From NCBI GenBank assembly GCA_902614125.1, contig CACMJW010000001.1, forward strand, positions 1 to 64,000: a stretch of DNA of 64,000 bases. Direction: 5' to 3'. This document shows, piece after piece, positions 33,871 to 42,554 of this stretch. The stretch is from an uncultured Pelagibacteraceae bacterium. Its GTDB lineage: Bacteria > Pseudomonadota > Alphaproteobacteria > Pelagibacterales > Pelagibacteraceae. Each line of letters starts with the position of its first letter. Within the stretch, counting starts at the first letter, position 1. The notes beneath the pieces are model-generated. The model did not search any database, was not told the origin of the DNA, and saw nothing but the letters and a program-made list of their open reading frames with translations. The translations under genes and the position numbers were made by a program.

Positions 33871-35136
33871 TTATTTACCTTTCATTCTAGATCTAATACT
33901 TTGAGCATGATTATCTAGATCTTCATACTCAGCGAGATGTGTAGCGGATTCTCCTAATTTCTCAATACCTTTTTTTGTAAGAGTTATATGGCTAATTTTT
34001 TTATAAAACTCACTTGAGTTTAATCCAGATGAAAACTTTGCAGAGCCTAAAGTTGGTAAAACATGGTTAGTACCAACATTATAATCTGAAACAGCCATTG
34101 GAGAATATTTTCCAATCATAATACTTCCTGCATTATAAATTTGATTTAAATACTTTTTATAATTAGACACGTTAATTTCTAAGTGTTCGGGAGCTACTTC
34201 GTTAATTGCTTCTATTATTTGCTTATCAGTTTGAGCAAATACAATTAAGCCATTATTTTTCAAACTTTTTAAAACAACACTATTTCTCTGAACTTTTTGT
34301 ATCCTTCCTTTAATTTCAATATTAAATTTATTTACTAATTTTTTATCTTTTGTAATTAAAATACATTGTGAGTTAACGTCATGCTCTGCTTGACCAAGCA
34401 TAGATGTTATAACTTGATTTAGATCAGTTTTTCCATCTGCTAATACACAAATCTCACTAGGCCCAGCTACCATTCCCTCTGTACCAACATCACCAAAAAC
34501 TTCACGTTTGCTTCTTGCAACATATATATTTCCAGGCCCAACAATTTTATTCACTTTTTGAATGTATGCTAAGCTTGCTATAGCTTGTGCTCCACCCATT
34601 GAATAAATTTCCTTAATTCCAACTTTTTTAGCAGCATAAAGAACAGCGGAGTTAAGTTTTCCATCAAGTTTTGGATTAGCTAATACAATTCTCTTAACAC
34701 CTGAAATTTTTGCAGGCACTGCATTCATTAATAATGTAGATGGTAAATTAGCTGGAACATAAATTCCCACTGACTGTAAAGGCACATGCTTATATTCAAG
34801 TTTATTTTTTAAATTATCTACATACTTAATGTCTTTTGGTTTTTGTAGTGAATGAAACGTAAAAATTCTATTATAGGCTAAATCGATACTTTTTTTAATC
34901 TTTGGGTTTAATGCCCTTATTGCTTTGTTTACTTTATCCTTTGAAGGTACAATCTCTGTATTTTTACTAAATTTTTTCTCATACTTTAAAAGAGCCTTTT
35001 TCCCATTTTTTCTTATGTCTTTTATAATTTTCGGTACTATTGAAGTATCTACCTCTTTTCCAGATCTTCTTTTATCTAAAAAAGATATTAATTCTCGTTT
35101 ATAATTTTTTTTCTTACAATTAATTATTTTTATCAT
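33871..35136 (-). CDS. hisD: Histidinol dehydrogenase
   Basis: 421 residues. It performs the last two oxidations to histidine using NAD and zinc. Motifs: YVPANLPSTLLMNAVPAK, VGPGNIYVARSK, GTEGMVAGPSEI, AEHDVNSQ, and the catalytic Glu-His in VAPEHLEI. The zinc-region PEAxGDY is altered to PMAVSDY while NHVLPT is intact. The order murA-DUF2948-hisD is conserved in Alphaproteobacteria. Its start overlaps the end of the DUF2948 gene by 17 bases. Confidence 0.93.
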   Translation of the reverse strand: MIKIINCKKKNYKRELISFLDKRRSGKEVDTSIVPKIIKDIRKNGKKALLKYEKKFSKNTEIVPSKDKVNKAIRALNPKIKKSIDLAYNRIFTFHSLQKPKDIKYVDNLKNKLEYKHVPLQSVGIYVPANLPSTLLMNAVPAKISGVKRIVLANPKLDGKLNSAVLYAAKKVGIKEIYSMGGAQAIASLAYIQKVNKIVGPGNIYVARSKREVFGDVGTEGMVAGPSEICVLADGKTDLNQVITSMLGQAEHDVNSQCILITKDKKLVNKFNIEIKGRIQKVQRNSVVLKSLKNNGLIVFAQTDKQIIEAINEVAPEHLEINVSNYKKYLNQIYNAGSIMIGKYSPMAVSDYNVGTNHVLPTLGSAKFSSGLNSSEFYKKISHITLTKKGIEKLGESATHLAEYEDLDNHAQSIRSRMKGK

Positions 35137-35527
35137 TCTCTATTTTTTGATCTTCCAATACTGCTTCTATAATTTCAGAAGTGAGTGTTATAAATCTATT
35201 TTTTGAAAATAATAGGGTTATTTCAAAATTATGTTCTCTTTTAAATAAATCTATTGCTAACAATTCAAGTTCTGTTTCTGGTTCATTTTTATCAATGTTT
35301 TTTGATTTAGCGGATTGAACAAATTCAAACTTTATAATGCTATTTATTATTTTGTTGTCATCTTCATTTTCTCTATCTTTTCTTAAAATTGAAATTAGAA
35401 ATATTTTATTTGAAGGAAGGTATTTAATATCTGATATTTTAACTTTACCTTCTGAGCAACACGCAGATATCATTTGAAGGTCTTCTGGAGATTGAGCAAT
35501 AATTTTTTTTAAAAACTTTTTATCCAT
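35120..35527 (-). CDS. DUF2948 family protein
   Basis: 135 residues. The sequence fits the alphaproteobacterial DUF2948 pattern: SPEDLQMISACCSEGKVKI, then YLPSNKIFLISILRKDR, and a final ELLAIDLF and SEIIEAVLED. The family has no known function. It is always seen between murA and hisD in this class, and it is here too (1-base overlap with murA, 17 bases with hisD). Location supports the family call more than any single motif. Confidence 0.8.
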   Translation of the reverse strand: MDKKFLKKIIAQSPEDLQMISACCSEGKVKISDIKYLPSNKIFLISILRKDRENEDDNKIINSIIKFEFVQSAKSKNIDKNEPETELELLAIDLFKREHNFEITLLFSKNRFITLTSEIIEAVLEDQKIENDKNN

Positions 35528-36789
35528 TAAGATAGTCTTTTGATTTTAACTCCAATTTTTTTCAGTTTATTTTCAATCTTTTCATACCCTCTATCTAAAT
35601 GATATATTCTATTAATTACTGACCGCCCCTTTGAAATAATTGCAGCTAAAACTAAAGCAACTGAAGCTCTTAAGTCGCTAGACATTAGTTCTGCTCCTAT
35701 TAATTCTGTATTACCCTCAATAGTAGCTTTATTATCTTTTATAACTATTTTTGCGCCTAATCTTCTTAACTCAGCAACATGCATAAATCTATTTTCGAAA
35801 ATACTTTCTGTGATCGTACTCCTTCCATTTGCTTTACACATCAAAACCATGAACTGTGCTTGTAAATCAGTTGGAAAATTTGGATATTCTTTTGTAACAA
35901 TACTTTTTATACTTTTAATTTTTTGTGGCCCTTTAATCTTTATTTCGTTTTTATTCATCTTTATTTTTGCACCAGATCTTTTTAATAAATTTAATTCTGT
36001 CTGGATTAATTTTGGATTAAAGTTTTTAATTGTCAGATCACCTTTTGTTAAAGTTGCTGCAACACAAAAAGTTCCTGTTTCTATTCTATCTCCCATTACA
36101 GAATAAGTGGTTGGCTTCAAAGAATTTACACCAATTATTTGACAAGTCCTTTTTCCAATCCATTTTATATTTGCACCTGCTGATTTAAGAAAATTTGTTA
36201 GGTCCTTTATTTCAGGTTCGATCGCACAATTTTTTAAGGTAGTTTTTCCTTGTGCTAGGGTGGCTGCAATAATTGAATTTTCTGTTGCTCCAACACTAAT
36301 TTTCGAAAATTTAATCATAGTACCCTTTAGTTTTCCTTTTGAGCTTGCATGAATATACCCTTTTTTAATTTCATATTTCATTCCAAGTTTTTTAAGTGCA
36401 TTTAGATGATAATTAACTGGTCTTGCCCCGATCAGACAACCGCCTGGGAGTGATGTTATGGATTTATGATATTTTGAAATTAAAGGTCCCAAAACCAGTA
36501 TCCCTGCTCGCATTGTTTTGACTAGTGAGTAAGAAGCAAAATAATTTTGTTTTTTTGTTTTGTAAATTTTTACAGTTTTTTTATTTTTTGAAAATTTAAT
36601 TTTTGAGCCAAGAGACTTTATAAGATTTAACATTGTATCTATATCTCTAACCCTTGGAAGATTTTCTATAACCACTGGTTTATCAAATAATAATGTTGAA
36701 GCTAAAATTGGTAATGCTGCATTTTTTGAACCACTGATTGAGACTTGTCCCTTGACTTTACAAGGGCCCGTAATCAAAAACTTGTCCAT
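35527..36789 (-). CDS. murA: UDP-N-acetylglucosamine 1-carboxyvinyltransferase
   Basis: 420 residues, normal length. It commits UDP-GlcNAc to peptidoglycan by adding enolpyruvate; it is the target of fosfomycin. Motifs: GSKNAALPILASTLL near the N terminus, and LPGGCLIGARPVNYHL with the Cys that fosfomycin alkylates. C-terminal LRASVALVLAA and IYHLDRGYE are also typical. The Cys (not Asp) predicts fosfomycin sensitivity by this criterion. It overlaps the DUF2948 gene by one base, and dcd lies one base upstream. Confidence 0.96.
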   Translation of the reverse strand: MDKFLITGPCKVKGQVSISGSKNAALPILASTLLFDKPVVIENLPRVRDIDTMLNLIKSLGSKIKFSKNKKTVKIYKTKKQNYFASYSLVKTMRAGILVLGPLISKYHKSITSLPGGCLIGARPVNYHLNALKKLGMKYEIKKGYIHASSKGKLKGTMIKFSKISVGATENSIIAATLAQGKTTLKNCAIEPEIKDLTNFLKSAGANIKWIGKRTCQIIGVNSLKPTTYSVMGDRIETGTFCVAATLTKGDLTIKNFNPKLIQTELNLLKRSGAKIKMNKNEIKIKGPQKIKSIKSIVTKEYPNFPTDLQAQFMVLMCKANGRSTITESIFENRFMHVAELRRLGAKIVIKDNKATIEGNTELIGAELMSSDLRASVALVLAAIISKGRSVINRIYHLDRGYEKIENKLKKIGVKIKRLS

Positions 36790-36790
36790 T

Positions 36791-37348
36791 TTATTTTATT
36801 TTTGCGACCTGAATGGTTGTTTGACCCTGATATTTTCCGTTCTTAGATTTATATGTAGTTTCTGGTTCTGTCTCTGATTTAAAAAATAAAAACTGAGCTA
36901 TTCCTTCATTAGAATAAATTTTCGCAGGATTAGGTGTTGTATTACTTAGCTCTATGACAATATTGCCTTCAAACTCATTTTCAATTGGAGTTACATTGCA
37001 AATAATGCCAGTCCTAGCGTAAGTACTTTTTCCAACACAAATACAAAGGACATCTTTTGGAATTCTAAAATATTCAACTGTTTTTGCCAAAACAAAAGAA
37101 TTAGGTGGAATTATGCAGTAAGGGCCTTTTCTTTCAATAAAATTATCATCAGAAAAGTTTTTAGGGTCTACTAAAGAACTATTTACATTTGTAAAAATTC
37201 TATATTCATCTGAAATTCTAACATCATAACCCATGCTACTTAATCCATAAGATATTTTTCCCTCAGAAACTTGATGATCTAAAAACGGTTCGATCATATT
37301 GTGTTCTTTACACATTTTCTTAATCCAAGTATCGGGTTGAATGGACAT
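36791..37348 (-). CDS. dcd: dCTP deaminase
   Basis: 185 residues. It converts dCTP to dUTP, a source of dTMP. The trimeric dUTPase-like fold is shown by [28 protein letters not shown] and the catalytic-Glu region [16 protein letters not shown]. The final GKYQGQ segment is typical. It is 1 base from murA and 2 bases from a 34-residue gene on the same strand, so it probably belongs to one operon with murA-hisD-infA. Confidence 0.95.
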   Translation of the reverse strand: MSIQPDTWIKKMCKEHNMIEPFLDHQVSEGKISYGLSSMGYDVRISDEYRIFTNVNSSLVDPKNFSDDNFIERKGPYCIIPPNSFVLAKTVEYFRIPKDVLCICVGKSTYARTGIICNVTPIENEFEGNIVIELSNTTPNPAKIYSNEGIAQFLFFKSETEPETTYKSKNGKYQGQTTIQVAKIK

Positions 37349-37350
37349 AT

Positions 37351-37455
37351 CTATTTATTATTTTTCTTTTGTTTCTTTTGAAAAATTTTTCTCTTTTTTA
37401 AATTCTTTTTTAATGCAATTTCAAGTTTACTAAGCTTATCCTTCTTAGAATTCAT
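37351..37455 (-). CDS. Small basic protein (34 residues)
   Basis: ATG at 37453-37455 runs to TAG at 37351-37353. The product (start [18 protein letters not shown]) is Lys-rich and helical. It resembles very short basic proteins of the LxxALxxNLxRRKxQ type that I recall from alphaproteobacterial genomes; this is from memory and weak. It is packed between the 65-residue gene (4-base gap) and dcd (2-base gap). Confidence 0.55.
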   Translation of the reverse strand: MNSKKDKLSKLEIALKKNLKKRKIFQKKQKKNNK

Positions 37456-37459
37456 TGAA

Positions 37460-37657
37460 TTACTTTTTATCAGGATTTGTAAGATGATCTAAAGTTATAA
37501 CTTGATCTATAGGAATTGTTTTATCTTCTTCTTTTTTTACTTCTCCATGCTTTGCTTGTTTTTTAGCTCTTTTTTCAGCAAGCTTCTTTTCTCTTTTAGC
37601 TTGCTTCTCCATAGCTTTTGCTCCTCGAGTAGATTTATAGTCGTAGTGAATTCCCAT
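37460..37657 (-). CDS. Hypothetical Lys-rich protein
   Basis: 65 residues, with a basic N-terminal half (REKKLAEKRAKKQAKHGE) and a C-terminal tail IPIDQVITLDHLTNP that looks ordered. It has a plausible AAGGAA ribosome site 5 bases before ATG. It is the first gene of the block that continues with the 34-residue gene, dcd and murA. No family is known. Low-complexity sequence makes the call moderate. Confidence 0.55.
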   Translation of the reverse strand: MGIHYDYKSTRGAKAMEKQAKREKKLAEKRAKKQAKHGEVKKEEDKTIPIDQVITLDHLTNPDKK

Positions 37658-37754
37658 AGCATTTCCTTAAAAGTAGGTATAACTCATTTTCGGAAAAAAT
37701 TAAGGCAATAATTTGAAAAAATTAATTTTATACACTAAATTTAAAATAGAATTA

Positions 37755-37828
37755 GCCCCTATAGTTAAATGGTATAACACATCCATGGTAAGGATGAGTT
37801 TCCAGTTCAATTCTGGGTGGGGGCACCA
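37755..37828 (+). tRNA. tRNA-Thr (GGT)
   Basis: A 74-base cloverleaf with CCA encoded. Acceptor GCCCCTA pairs with TGGGGGC (one G-U), and the anticodon loop ATGGTAA gives GGT. It ends 4 bases before the stop of the convergent VTT-family gene. Confidence 0.94.
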
Positions 37829-37831
37829 GAA

Positions 37832-38551
37832 TTATTTTGAGTAAAATTTTTTTCTTAAAAGAAATCCAATCAAAACTAAAGTTATAATTCCTATAATTGG
37901 TAAATAGATATCTGGTGTCAAAAGTAATTGTAAAAGACTAGGTGCCTCAGAATTTTCCTCCAAAATTTTATTTAGGCCAGCGCCTAGAGAAGCTCCTACA
38001 AACAATTGGGGCGTCATTCCAATTACTGAACCTAGAAAGAAATTTCTTATCTTAACATTAAAAATTGTAGGTAAAATATTTGATATGAAAAAAGGTATAC
38101 CACCTATAAATCTATAAATTAAAAAAAATGTAAATTCATTCTCTTTAAATTTTTCAGTTAAATTATTAAAACGAGATGAAAACTTTTCTTCAATTAAATC
38201 TTTTAAAAAATAATTAGCAAACATATACAAAAATGTTGCACCAATTGATAATCCAAAAACAATTATTAAAGTACCTAGCCATTTACCAAAGATAAAACCC
38301 CCTACCAAAAAAACTGGAGATCCAAATCCTAATAATAAGACCCAAATAATTGTTCCTAATAGAAATAAAATACTTGATATAAAAATATTACTATTTTTAA
38401 CTTGCTCTAATGTATCTCTATTGTCTCTGATTAATTCGTAACTTGAGAAATCCTGAAATGAAAATTTGCTAAAAAAGAACCATAAAAAAATAGATACAAT
38501 CAAAATATAAGCAGAACCTAAAAATAATTTAATTTTTTTTTCCTTATTCAT
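37832..38551 (-). CDS. VTT (TVP38/TMEM64, DedA-like) inner-membrane protein
   Basis: 239 residues with about five to six hydrophobic segments. The VTT domain is shown by FGSPVFLVGGFIFGKW (a re-entrant loop with GxxFG) and by RFIGGIPFFISN, the counterpart of RxxPxxPFxxxN. Family members are membrane proteins linked to lipid scrambling or transport; the bacterial TVP38 substrate is unknown. It is divergent from rpmH, sharing an 83-base intergenic region, and converges on tRNA-Thr. Confidence 0.87.
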   Translation of the reverse strand: MNKEKKIKLFLGSAYILIVSIFLWFFFSKFSFQDFSSYELIRDNRDTLEQVKNSNIFISSILFLLGTIIWVLLLGFGSPVFLVGGFIFGKWLGTLIIVFGLSIGATFLYMFANYFLKDLIEEKFSSRFNNLTEKFKENEFTFFLIYRFIGGIPFFISNILPTIFNVKIRNFFLGSVIGMTPQLFVGASLGAGLNKILEENSEAPSLLQLLLTPDIYLPIIGIITLVLIGFLLRKKFYSK

Positions 38552-38577
38552 TGAGCTCTAATTTATTAAAAATCGCT

Positions 38578-38607
38578 GTACTTATATATATTTATTTGTA
38601 TAAGTAC
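38578..38607. promoter_or_regulatory. Perfect 9-bp inverted repeat in the rpmH upstream region
   Basis: GTACTTATA (38578-38586) and TATAAGTAC (38599-38607) are exact complements around a 12-base AT spacer. They lie 27 bases before the rpmH start and 26 bases before the start of the divergent membrane gene. It could be an operator or leader hairpin. Confidence 0.4.
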
Positions 38608-38634
38608 GTGAATTTAACAATAAATTGACTAACC

Positions 38635-38772
38635 ATGAAACGTACATATCAACCAAGTAATCGAGTTCGTAAAAAATCTGTGGGGTTCAGGGCTAAAATG
38701 AAAACCAAAGGTGGAAGAAAAGTTCTTAAAAGAAGAAGAGCTAAAGGTAGAAAAAAGTTAACTAATGCTTAA
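38635..38772 (+). CDS. rpmH: 50S ribosomal protein L34
   Basis: 45 residues, read from ATG at 38635 to TAA at 38772. The product begins [20 protein letters not shown] and has the Arg/Lys-rich core [17 protein letters not shown] typical of L34. It heads the classic rpmH-rnpA-yidD-yidC operon and overlaps the rnpA start by one base (TAATG). It is an assembly protein of the large subunit. Confidence 0.97.
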   Translation: MKRTYQPSNRVRKKSVGFRAKMKTKGGRKVLKRRRAKGRKKLTNA

Positions 38773-39113
38773 TGAAAAGCAAAATAGTAAGCCTTTCTAA
38801 AAACGAAGAATTTAAATCAATCCTTAGTGGAAAAAAAATATCCAATAAATATTTAACAATTTTTTTTAAGAGATTATCTGGTAAGAACAACAAAAAATTA
38901 AATATTAGCTTTGTAACTAAAAAGAAAATTGGTAACGCTGTTAGTAGAAACAAAATAAAAAGAAGACTTAAAAATATTATGAATGATGCTGTGAAATCAA
39001 TTAATATAAACTTTAATTATTCATATCTTTTGATCTCTCGAAAATCTGTTTTGGATGACAATTATAAAATTATAAAAGAGAAAGTTTTTCAAGATTTTGA
39101 AAAAATAAAATAA
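38772..39113 (+). CDS. rnpA: Ribonuclease P protein component
   Basis: 113 residues. It assists the RNase P RNA in trimming tRNA 5' leaders. The RNR signature is present as AVSRNKIKRRLKN (RNxxKRR), preceded by a basic FVTKKKIGN segment. Divergent overall, as is usual for the family. It sits between rpmH and yidD, with 1-base overlaps on both sides (TAATG at 39111-39115). Confidence 0.93.
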   Translation: MKSKIVSLSKNEEFKSILSGKKISNKYLTIFFKRLSGKNNKKLNISFVTKKKIGNAVSRNKIKRRLKNIMNDAVKSININFNYSYLLISRKSVLDDNYKIIKEKVFQDFEKIK

Positions 39114-39361
39114 TGAGAGTTATTAATTATATTTTTATTTTTCTAATTAAGGCTTACAAATTTTTATTAAGTCCCTTTTTTTATAATTCATGTAAATTCC
39201 ATCCAACTTGTAGCAGTTATTGTTTAGAATGTTTTGAAAAATACAATTTTATTAAAGCAATATATAAGTCGTTTCTAAGAATTTTAAGATGCAATCCATG
39301 GTTTGGTCATGGAGGGCATGATCCTGTTGAAAAGATAAGAGGTAAAAAAATTGGACTCTAA
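39113..39361 (+). CDS. yidD: Membrane protein insertion efficiency factor YidD
   Basis: 82 residues. The short membrane-associated family is marked by Cys-containing blocks KFHPTCSSYCLE and RCNPWFGHGGHDPV (usual RCxPxxxGGxDPV). An N-terminal amphipathic/hydrophobic helix fits inner-membrane association. YidD supports YidC-mediated insertion. Its end overlaps the TTG start of yidC by 11 bases. Confidence 0.95.
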   Translation: MRVINYIFIFLIKAYKFLLSPFFYNSCKFHPTCSSYCLECFEKYNFIKAIYKSFLRILRCNPWFGHGGHDPVEKIRGKKIGL

Positions 39362-41033
39362 AAATGTCATATCAGCAATTTCATTGAGTGCAGCAGTAAT
39401 AATAATTTATGGATTATTTTTTGCTCCCCCACCTCCGGATCCAAAAAAAATCAATAATGAAAAAAATAATATTGTTGAATCGACAAGTGAAGCACCATCA
39501 TTAGATCAAAATGTCGAGGTTTCAAAAATTTCTCGAAATGAGGCTATTGAAAATGAAGATAGAGTTCAATTTGAAAATAGTACAGTAATTGGATCAATTT
39601 CTTTAGTTGGTGGATCAATAGATGATTTAACATTTAAAAAGTACACTAATACTCTAAATGGTGATGATAACGTTATTTTGTTAAATCCAAAAAAGGTAGA
39701 GGATGGTTATTATATTGAAACCGGGTGGGCAACAGCAAACAAAAATATTAATCTTCCTAATTCTAAAACAATTTGGACAATTGAAGGAAATAATAAATTA
39801 ACCCCTAATTCTCCAATAAAGCTCTCATGGACAAATGATCAAAATATTAAATTTATAAAAGATATTAGTATTGATGATCAATATTTATTTAAAGTAAACC
39901 AAACAATAATTAATAATTCAGAAAAAACTTATAATTTTTACCCCTATGGCCAAATTATAAGAAACCTAGCACCGGAAATAATTGATTTTTTTATTCTACA
40001 TGAAGGTCTTATAGGAGTGTTTGATGATCAATTAGTGGAGGAAGACTATGATGATATAGAAGAAAAAAAATTTTCAATTAATGCTGATAAAGGATGGTTG
40101 GGAATTACTGACAAGTACTGGATTACAAGTTTAATACCACAAGAAAATAGAAAATTTAGAACTGACTTTGATTATAAAAATAAGTTTAGAGCAAACTTTA
40201 TTGAGACAAGTGCAACAGAAATTGGAGCGAATGAAACAAAATCTAATGAAATTAAGATTATAATAGCAGCAAAAGAGGTTGATATTATTGATGGATACGC
40301 TGAAAATCTCAATATAAGCAAATATGACCTAGCGATTGATTGGGGTTGGTTTTATTTCTTAGTTAAACCACTTTTCTTCTTAATAGACTATTTTTTCAAA
40401 CTAACTGGTAATTTTGGTATAGCAATCATTCTAATAACTATTTGTATTAGAATAGTATTTTTTCCACTTGCAAATTACTCATTTAAATCAATGGCAAAAA
40501 TGAAAGTTCTACAACCTGAAATGACACGACTAAAAGAACTTCATAAGGAAGATAAAATGAAACTCCAGCAAGAAATGATGGCATTGTATAAAAAGGAAAA
40601 AGTAAATCCTGTGAGTGGATGCCTTCCAATTTTTATACAGATACCTTTCTTCTTTGCAATTTATAAAGTTTTGTTTGTAACTTTAGAAATGAGACATCAG
40701 CCATTTTATGGATGGATAAAAGACTTAAGCGAACGTGATCCAACTTCAATATTTAATTTATTTGGACTTATCCCATGGGACCCACCATCATTTTTACTTA
40801 TTGGTGTATGGCCGTGTTTAATGGGTCTGAGTATGTATCTTCAACAAAAACTAAATCCAACTCCTCCTGATCCAATTCAGGCAAAAATATTTGCATTCTT
40901 TCCTTTGTTTCTTACAGTTATTTTAGCACCTTTCCCGTCAGGCTTGGTAATTTATTGGACAATTAACAACATACTTACTATGGCACAGCAGTACGTCATA
41001 ATAAAAAGAACTACTGTAAAAACTGCTCAATAG
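39351..41033 (+). CDS. yidC: Membrane protein insertase YidC
   Basis: 560 residues. It inserts and folds inner-membrane proteins, alone or with SecYEG. An N-terminal signal anchor is followed by a large periplasmic beta domain (about 60-340) and then the five-helix core. The core includes LQPEMTRLKELHKEDKMKL, NPVSGCLPIFIQIPFFFAIY and FPSGLVIYWTINN. The start is TTG at 39351, which gives the family N terminus (MDSKNVISAISLS). argB follows immediately. The GTPase gene engB, often placed here, is absent. Confidence 0.95.
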   Translation: MDSKNVISAISLSAAVIIIYGLFFAPPPPDPKKINNEKNNIVESTSEAPSLDQNVEVSKISRNEAIENEDRVQFENSTVIGSISLVGGSIDDLTFKKYTNTLNGDDNVILLNPKKVEDGYYIETGWATANKNINLPNSKTIWTIEGNNKLTPNSPIKLSWTNDQNIKFIKDISIDDQYLFKVNQTIINNSEKTYNFYPYGQIIRNLAPEIIDFFILHEGLIGVFDDQLVEEDYDDIEEKKFSINADKGWLGITDKYWITSLIPQENRKFRTDFDYKNKFRANFIETSATEIGANETKSNEIKIIIAAKEVDIIDGYAENLNISKYDLAIDWGWFYFLVKPLFFLIDYFFKLTGNFGIAIILITICIRIVFFPLANYSFKSMAKMKVLQPEMTRLKELHKEDKMKLQQEMMALYKKEKVNPVSGCLPIFIQIPFFFAIYKVLFVTLEMRHQPFYGWIKDLSERDPTSIFNLFGLIPWDPPSFLLIGVWPCLMGLSMYLQQKLNPTPPDPIQAKIFAFFPLFLTVILAPFPSGLVIYWTINNILTMAQQYVIIKRTTVKTAQ

Positions 41034-41882
41034 ATGGAATTAGAAAAAATTCTACCTAACAATGGACCTTCCATTGATGAAGTAAAAAAATATACAACTA
41101 AATACTCAAACGACATCATTGTTATAAAATGTGGGGGATCTGTACTTTTAGAGAAGAATTTATTTAATCAATTCATTGAAGATATCTCGGTAATTAATAA
41201 ATTAGGTCTTTCTGTGGTTGTAGTTCATGGTGGTGGAAAAAATATTCAAAAAAAACTTGATGAGCATAATTTAAAATCTGTATTTATCGATGGATTGAGA
41301 GTAACTGATGAAAAAACTATTAAAATTGTAGAAGAAGCTTTGCTGGAACTTAATTTTGAAATTTTAAGTGAGATAAGCAATCACCACGCTAATTCTGTAT
41401 CAATCAGTCCAAAAAAAAACAATGTCATAAGAGTAATACCTGAGAGAAAAGAACTTGGTTTTGTAGGAACGCCTAGTGAAATCAAGAAAAATACAATTCT
41501 AGAAATTATAAATGAAAAGAAAATTCCTTTAATTGTTCCGATGGGAATTGGTGAAGACAACAATATTTATAATATCAATGCAGATGTAGCAGCTGGCGCA
41601 ATTGCAAAGGAGTTAAATGCCAGAAGGTTATTATTAATGACCGATGTTGAAGGTGTATTAGACAAAAGCAAAAATCTAATTTCTGAAATAAATTCTTCAA
41701 TGGCAAATGAAATGCTTGAAAATAAAACGATCGAAGGTGGAATGATACCTAAGATAAAAACATGTTTAGACGCTGTAAATAATGGTGTTACTGGTGTTGT
41801 CATTGTCGATGGCAGAAAACAACATTCTATATTATTTGAAATCTTCTCAGATAAAGGAGCTGGCACTTTAATAAGAAAATGA
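41034..41882 (+). CDS. argB: Acetylglutamate kinase
   Basis: 282 residues. It phosphorylates N-acetylglutamate in arginine synthesis. Amino-acid-kinase motifs: KCGGSVL, VVVHGGGKNIQ, FIDGLRVTDEKT, and the C-terminal NGVTGVVIVDGR. Arginine feedback is typical for this long form. It abuts yidC with no gap. The order argB, HAD phosphatase, dapD, dapE is conserved in Alphaproteobacteria. Its stop overlaps the next gene by 4 bases (ATGA). Confidence 0.95.
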   Translation: MELEKILPNNGPSIDEVKKYTTKYSNDIIVIKCGGSVLLEKNLFNQFIEDISVINKLGLSVVVVHGGGKNIQKKLDEHNLKSVFIDGLRVTDEKTIKIVEEALLELNFEILSEISNHHANSVSISPKKNNVIRVIPERKELGFVGTPSEIKKNTILEIINEKKIPLIVPMGIGEDNNIYNINADVAAGAIAKELNARRLLLMTDVEGVLDKSKNLISEINSSMANEMLENKTIEGGMIPKIKTCLDAVNNGVTGVVIVDGRKQHSILFEIFSDKGAGTLIRK

Positions 41883-42550
41883 AAAATTTAGCTAATATTA
41901 AAAATATATTATTTGATTGTGATGGTGTTTTATACCAAGATTTAGAGGCAGTTTTTGGTCAAGTCAGCAAAAAAATGACAGAGTATATTTCTAAAAAATT
42001 AAATATTGATTTAATAAAAGCAAAAGAACTTCAAACGAATTATTTTCATAAATACAATACAAGTCTAAATGGCCTGATGATACATCATGATATTCCCCCT
42101 AGAGAATTTTTAGATTATGTTCATGATATAGATCTGTCGTTTTTAGAAAAAGATAAAACTTTAAGGTATGAATTAGAAAATATAAAATTAAATAAATTTG
42201 TTTTTACAAATGGAAGTAAAGAGCATGTTAAAAATATAACCACACATCTTGGAATAGATGACCAATTCGACGGAGTATTTGATATAGTGGATGCAGAATA
42301 CCATCCAAAGCCAGAAGCAAAAGCATTTGATCTTATGGTTCAAAAATTCAAAATTGATCCAAATGAAACTCTGTATATAGAAGATATTGCAAAAAATTTG
42401 TCCATTGGAAAAGAAAGAGGAACAATTACAGCATGGTTAATCAACGATGAATACTGGGGTAAAAAAGAGTCTGAAAAAGATTATATTGATTACAAAATTG
42501 AAAATCTCTCTTTATTTTTAAAAGAAATAAGGTTATTAAAAAACTCATAA
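41879..42550 (+). CDS. HAD-family pyrimidine 5'-nucleotidase-like phosphatase
   Basis: 223 residues. The HAD nucleophile motif is FDCDGVLYQD (DxD), FTNGSKEH is motif II (usually TN), and YIEDIAKNL is motif IV. The cap domain and length match the pyrimidine 5'-nucleotidase group that is regularly found between argB and dapD in alphaproteobacteria. It may clear non-canonical nucleotides; the true substrate is not shown. It overlaps argB by 4 bases and dapD follows 4 bases on. Confidence 0.88.
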   Translation: MKNLANIKNILFDCDGVLYQDLEAVFGQVSKKMTEYISKKLNIDLIKAKELQTNYFHKYNTSLNGLMIHHDIPPREFLDYVHDIDLSFLEKDKTLRYELENIKLNKFVFTNGSKEHVKNITTHLGIDDQFDGVFDIVDAEYHPKPEAKAFDLMVQKFKIDPNETLYIEDIAKNLSIGKERGTITAWLINDEYWGKKESEKDYIDYKIENLSLFLKEIRLLKNS

Positions 42551-42554
42551 AATT

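Noticed and set aside
37351-37455. Dismissing the 34-residue frame as chance
   Set aside because: It was kept at moderate confidence because it fits exactly between two genes with 2- and 4-base gaps; chance is still possible.
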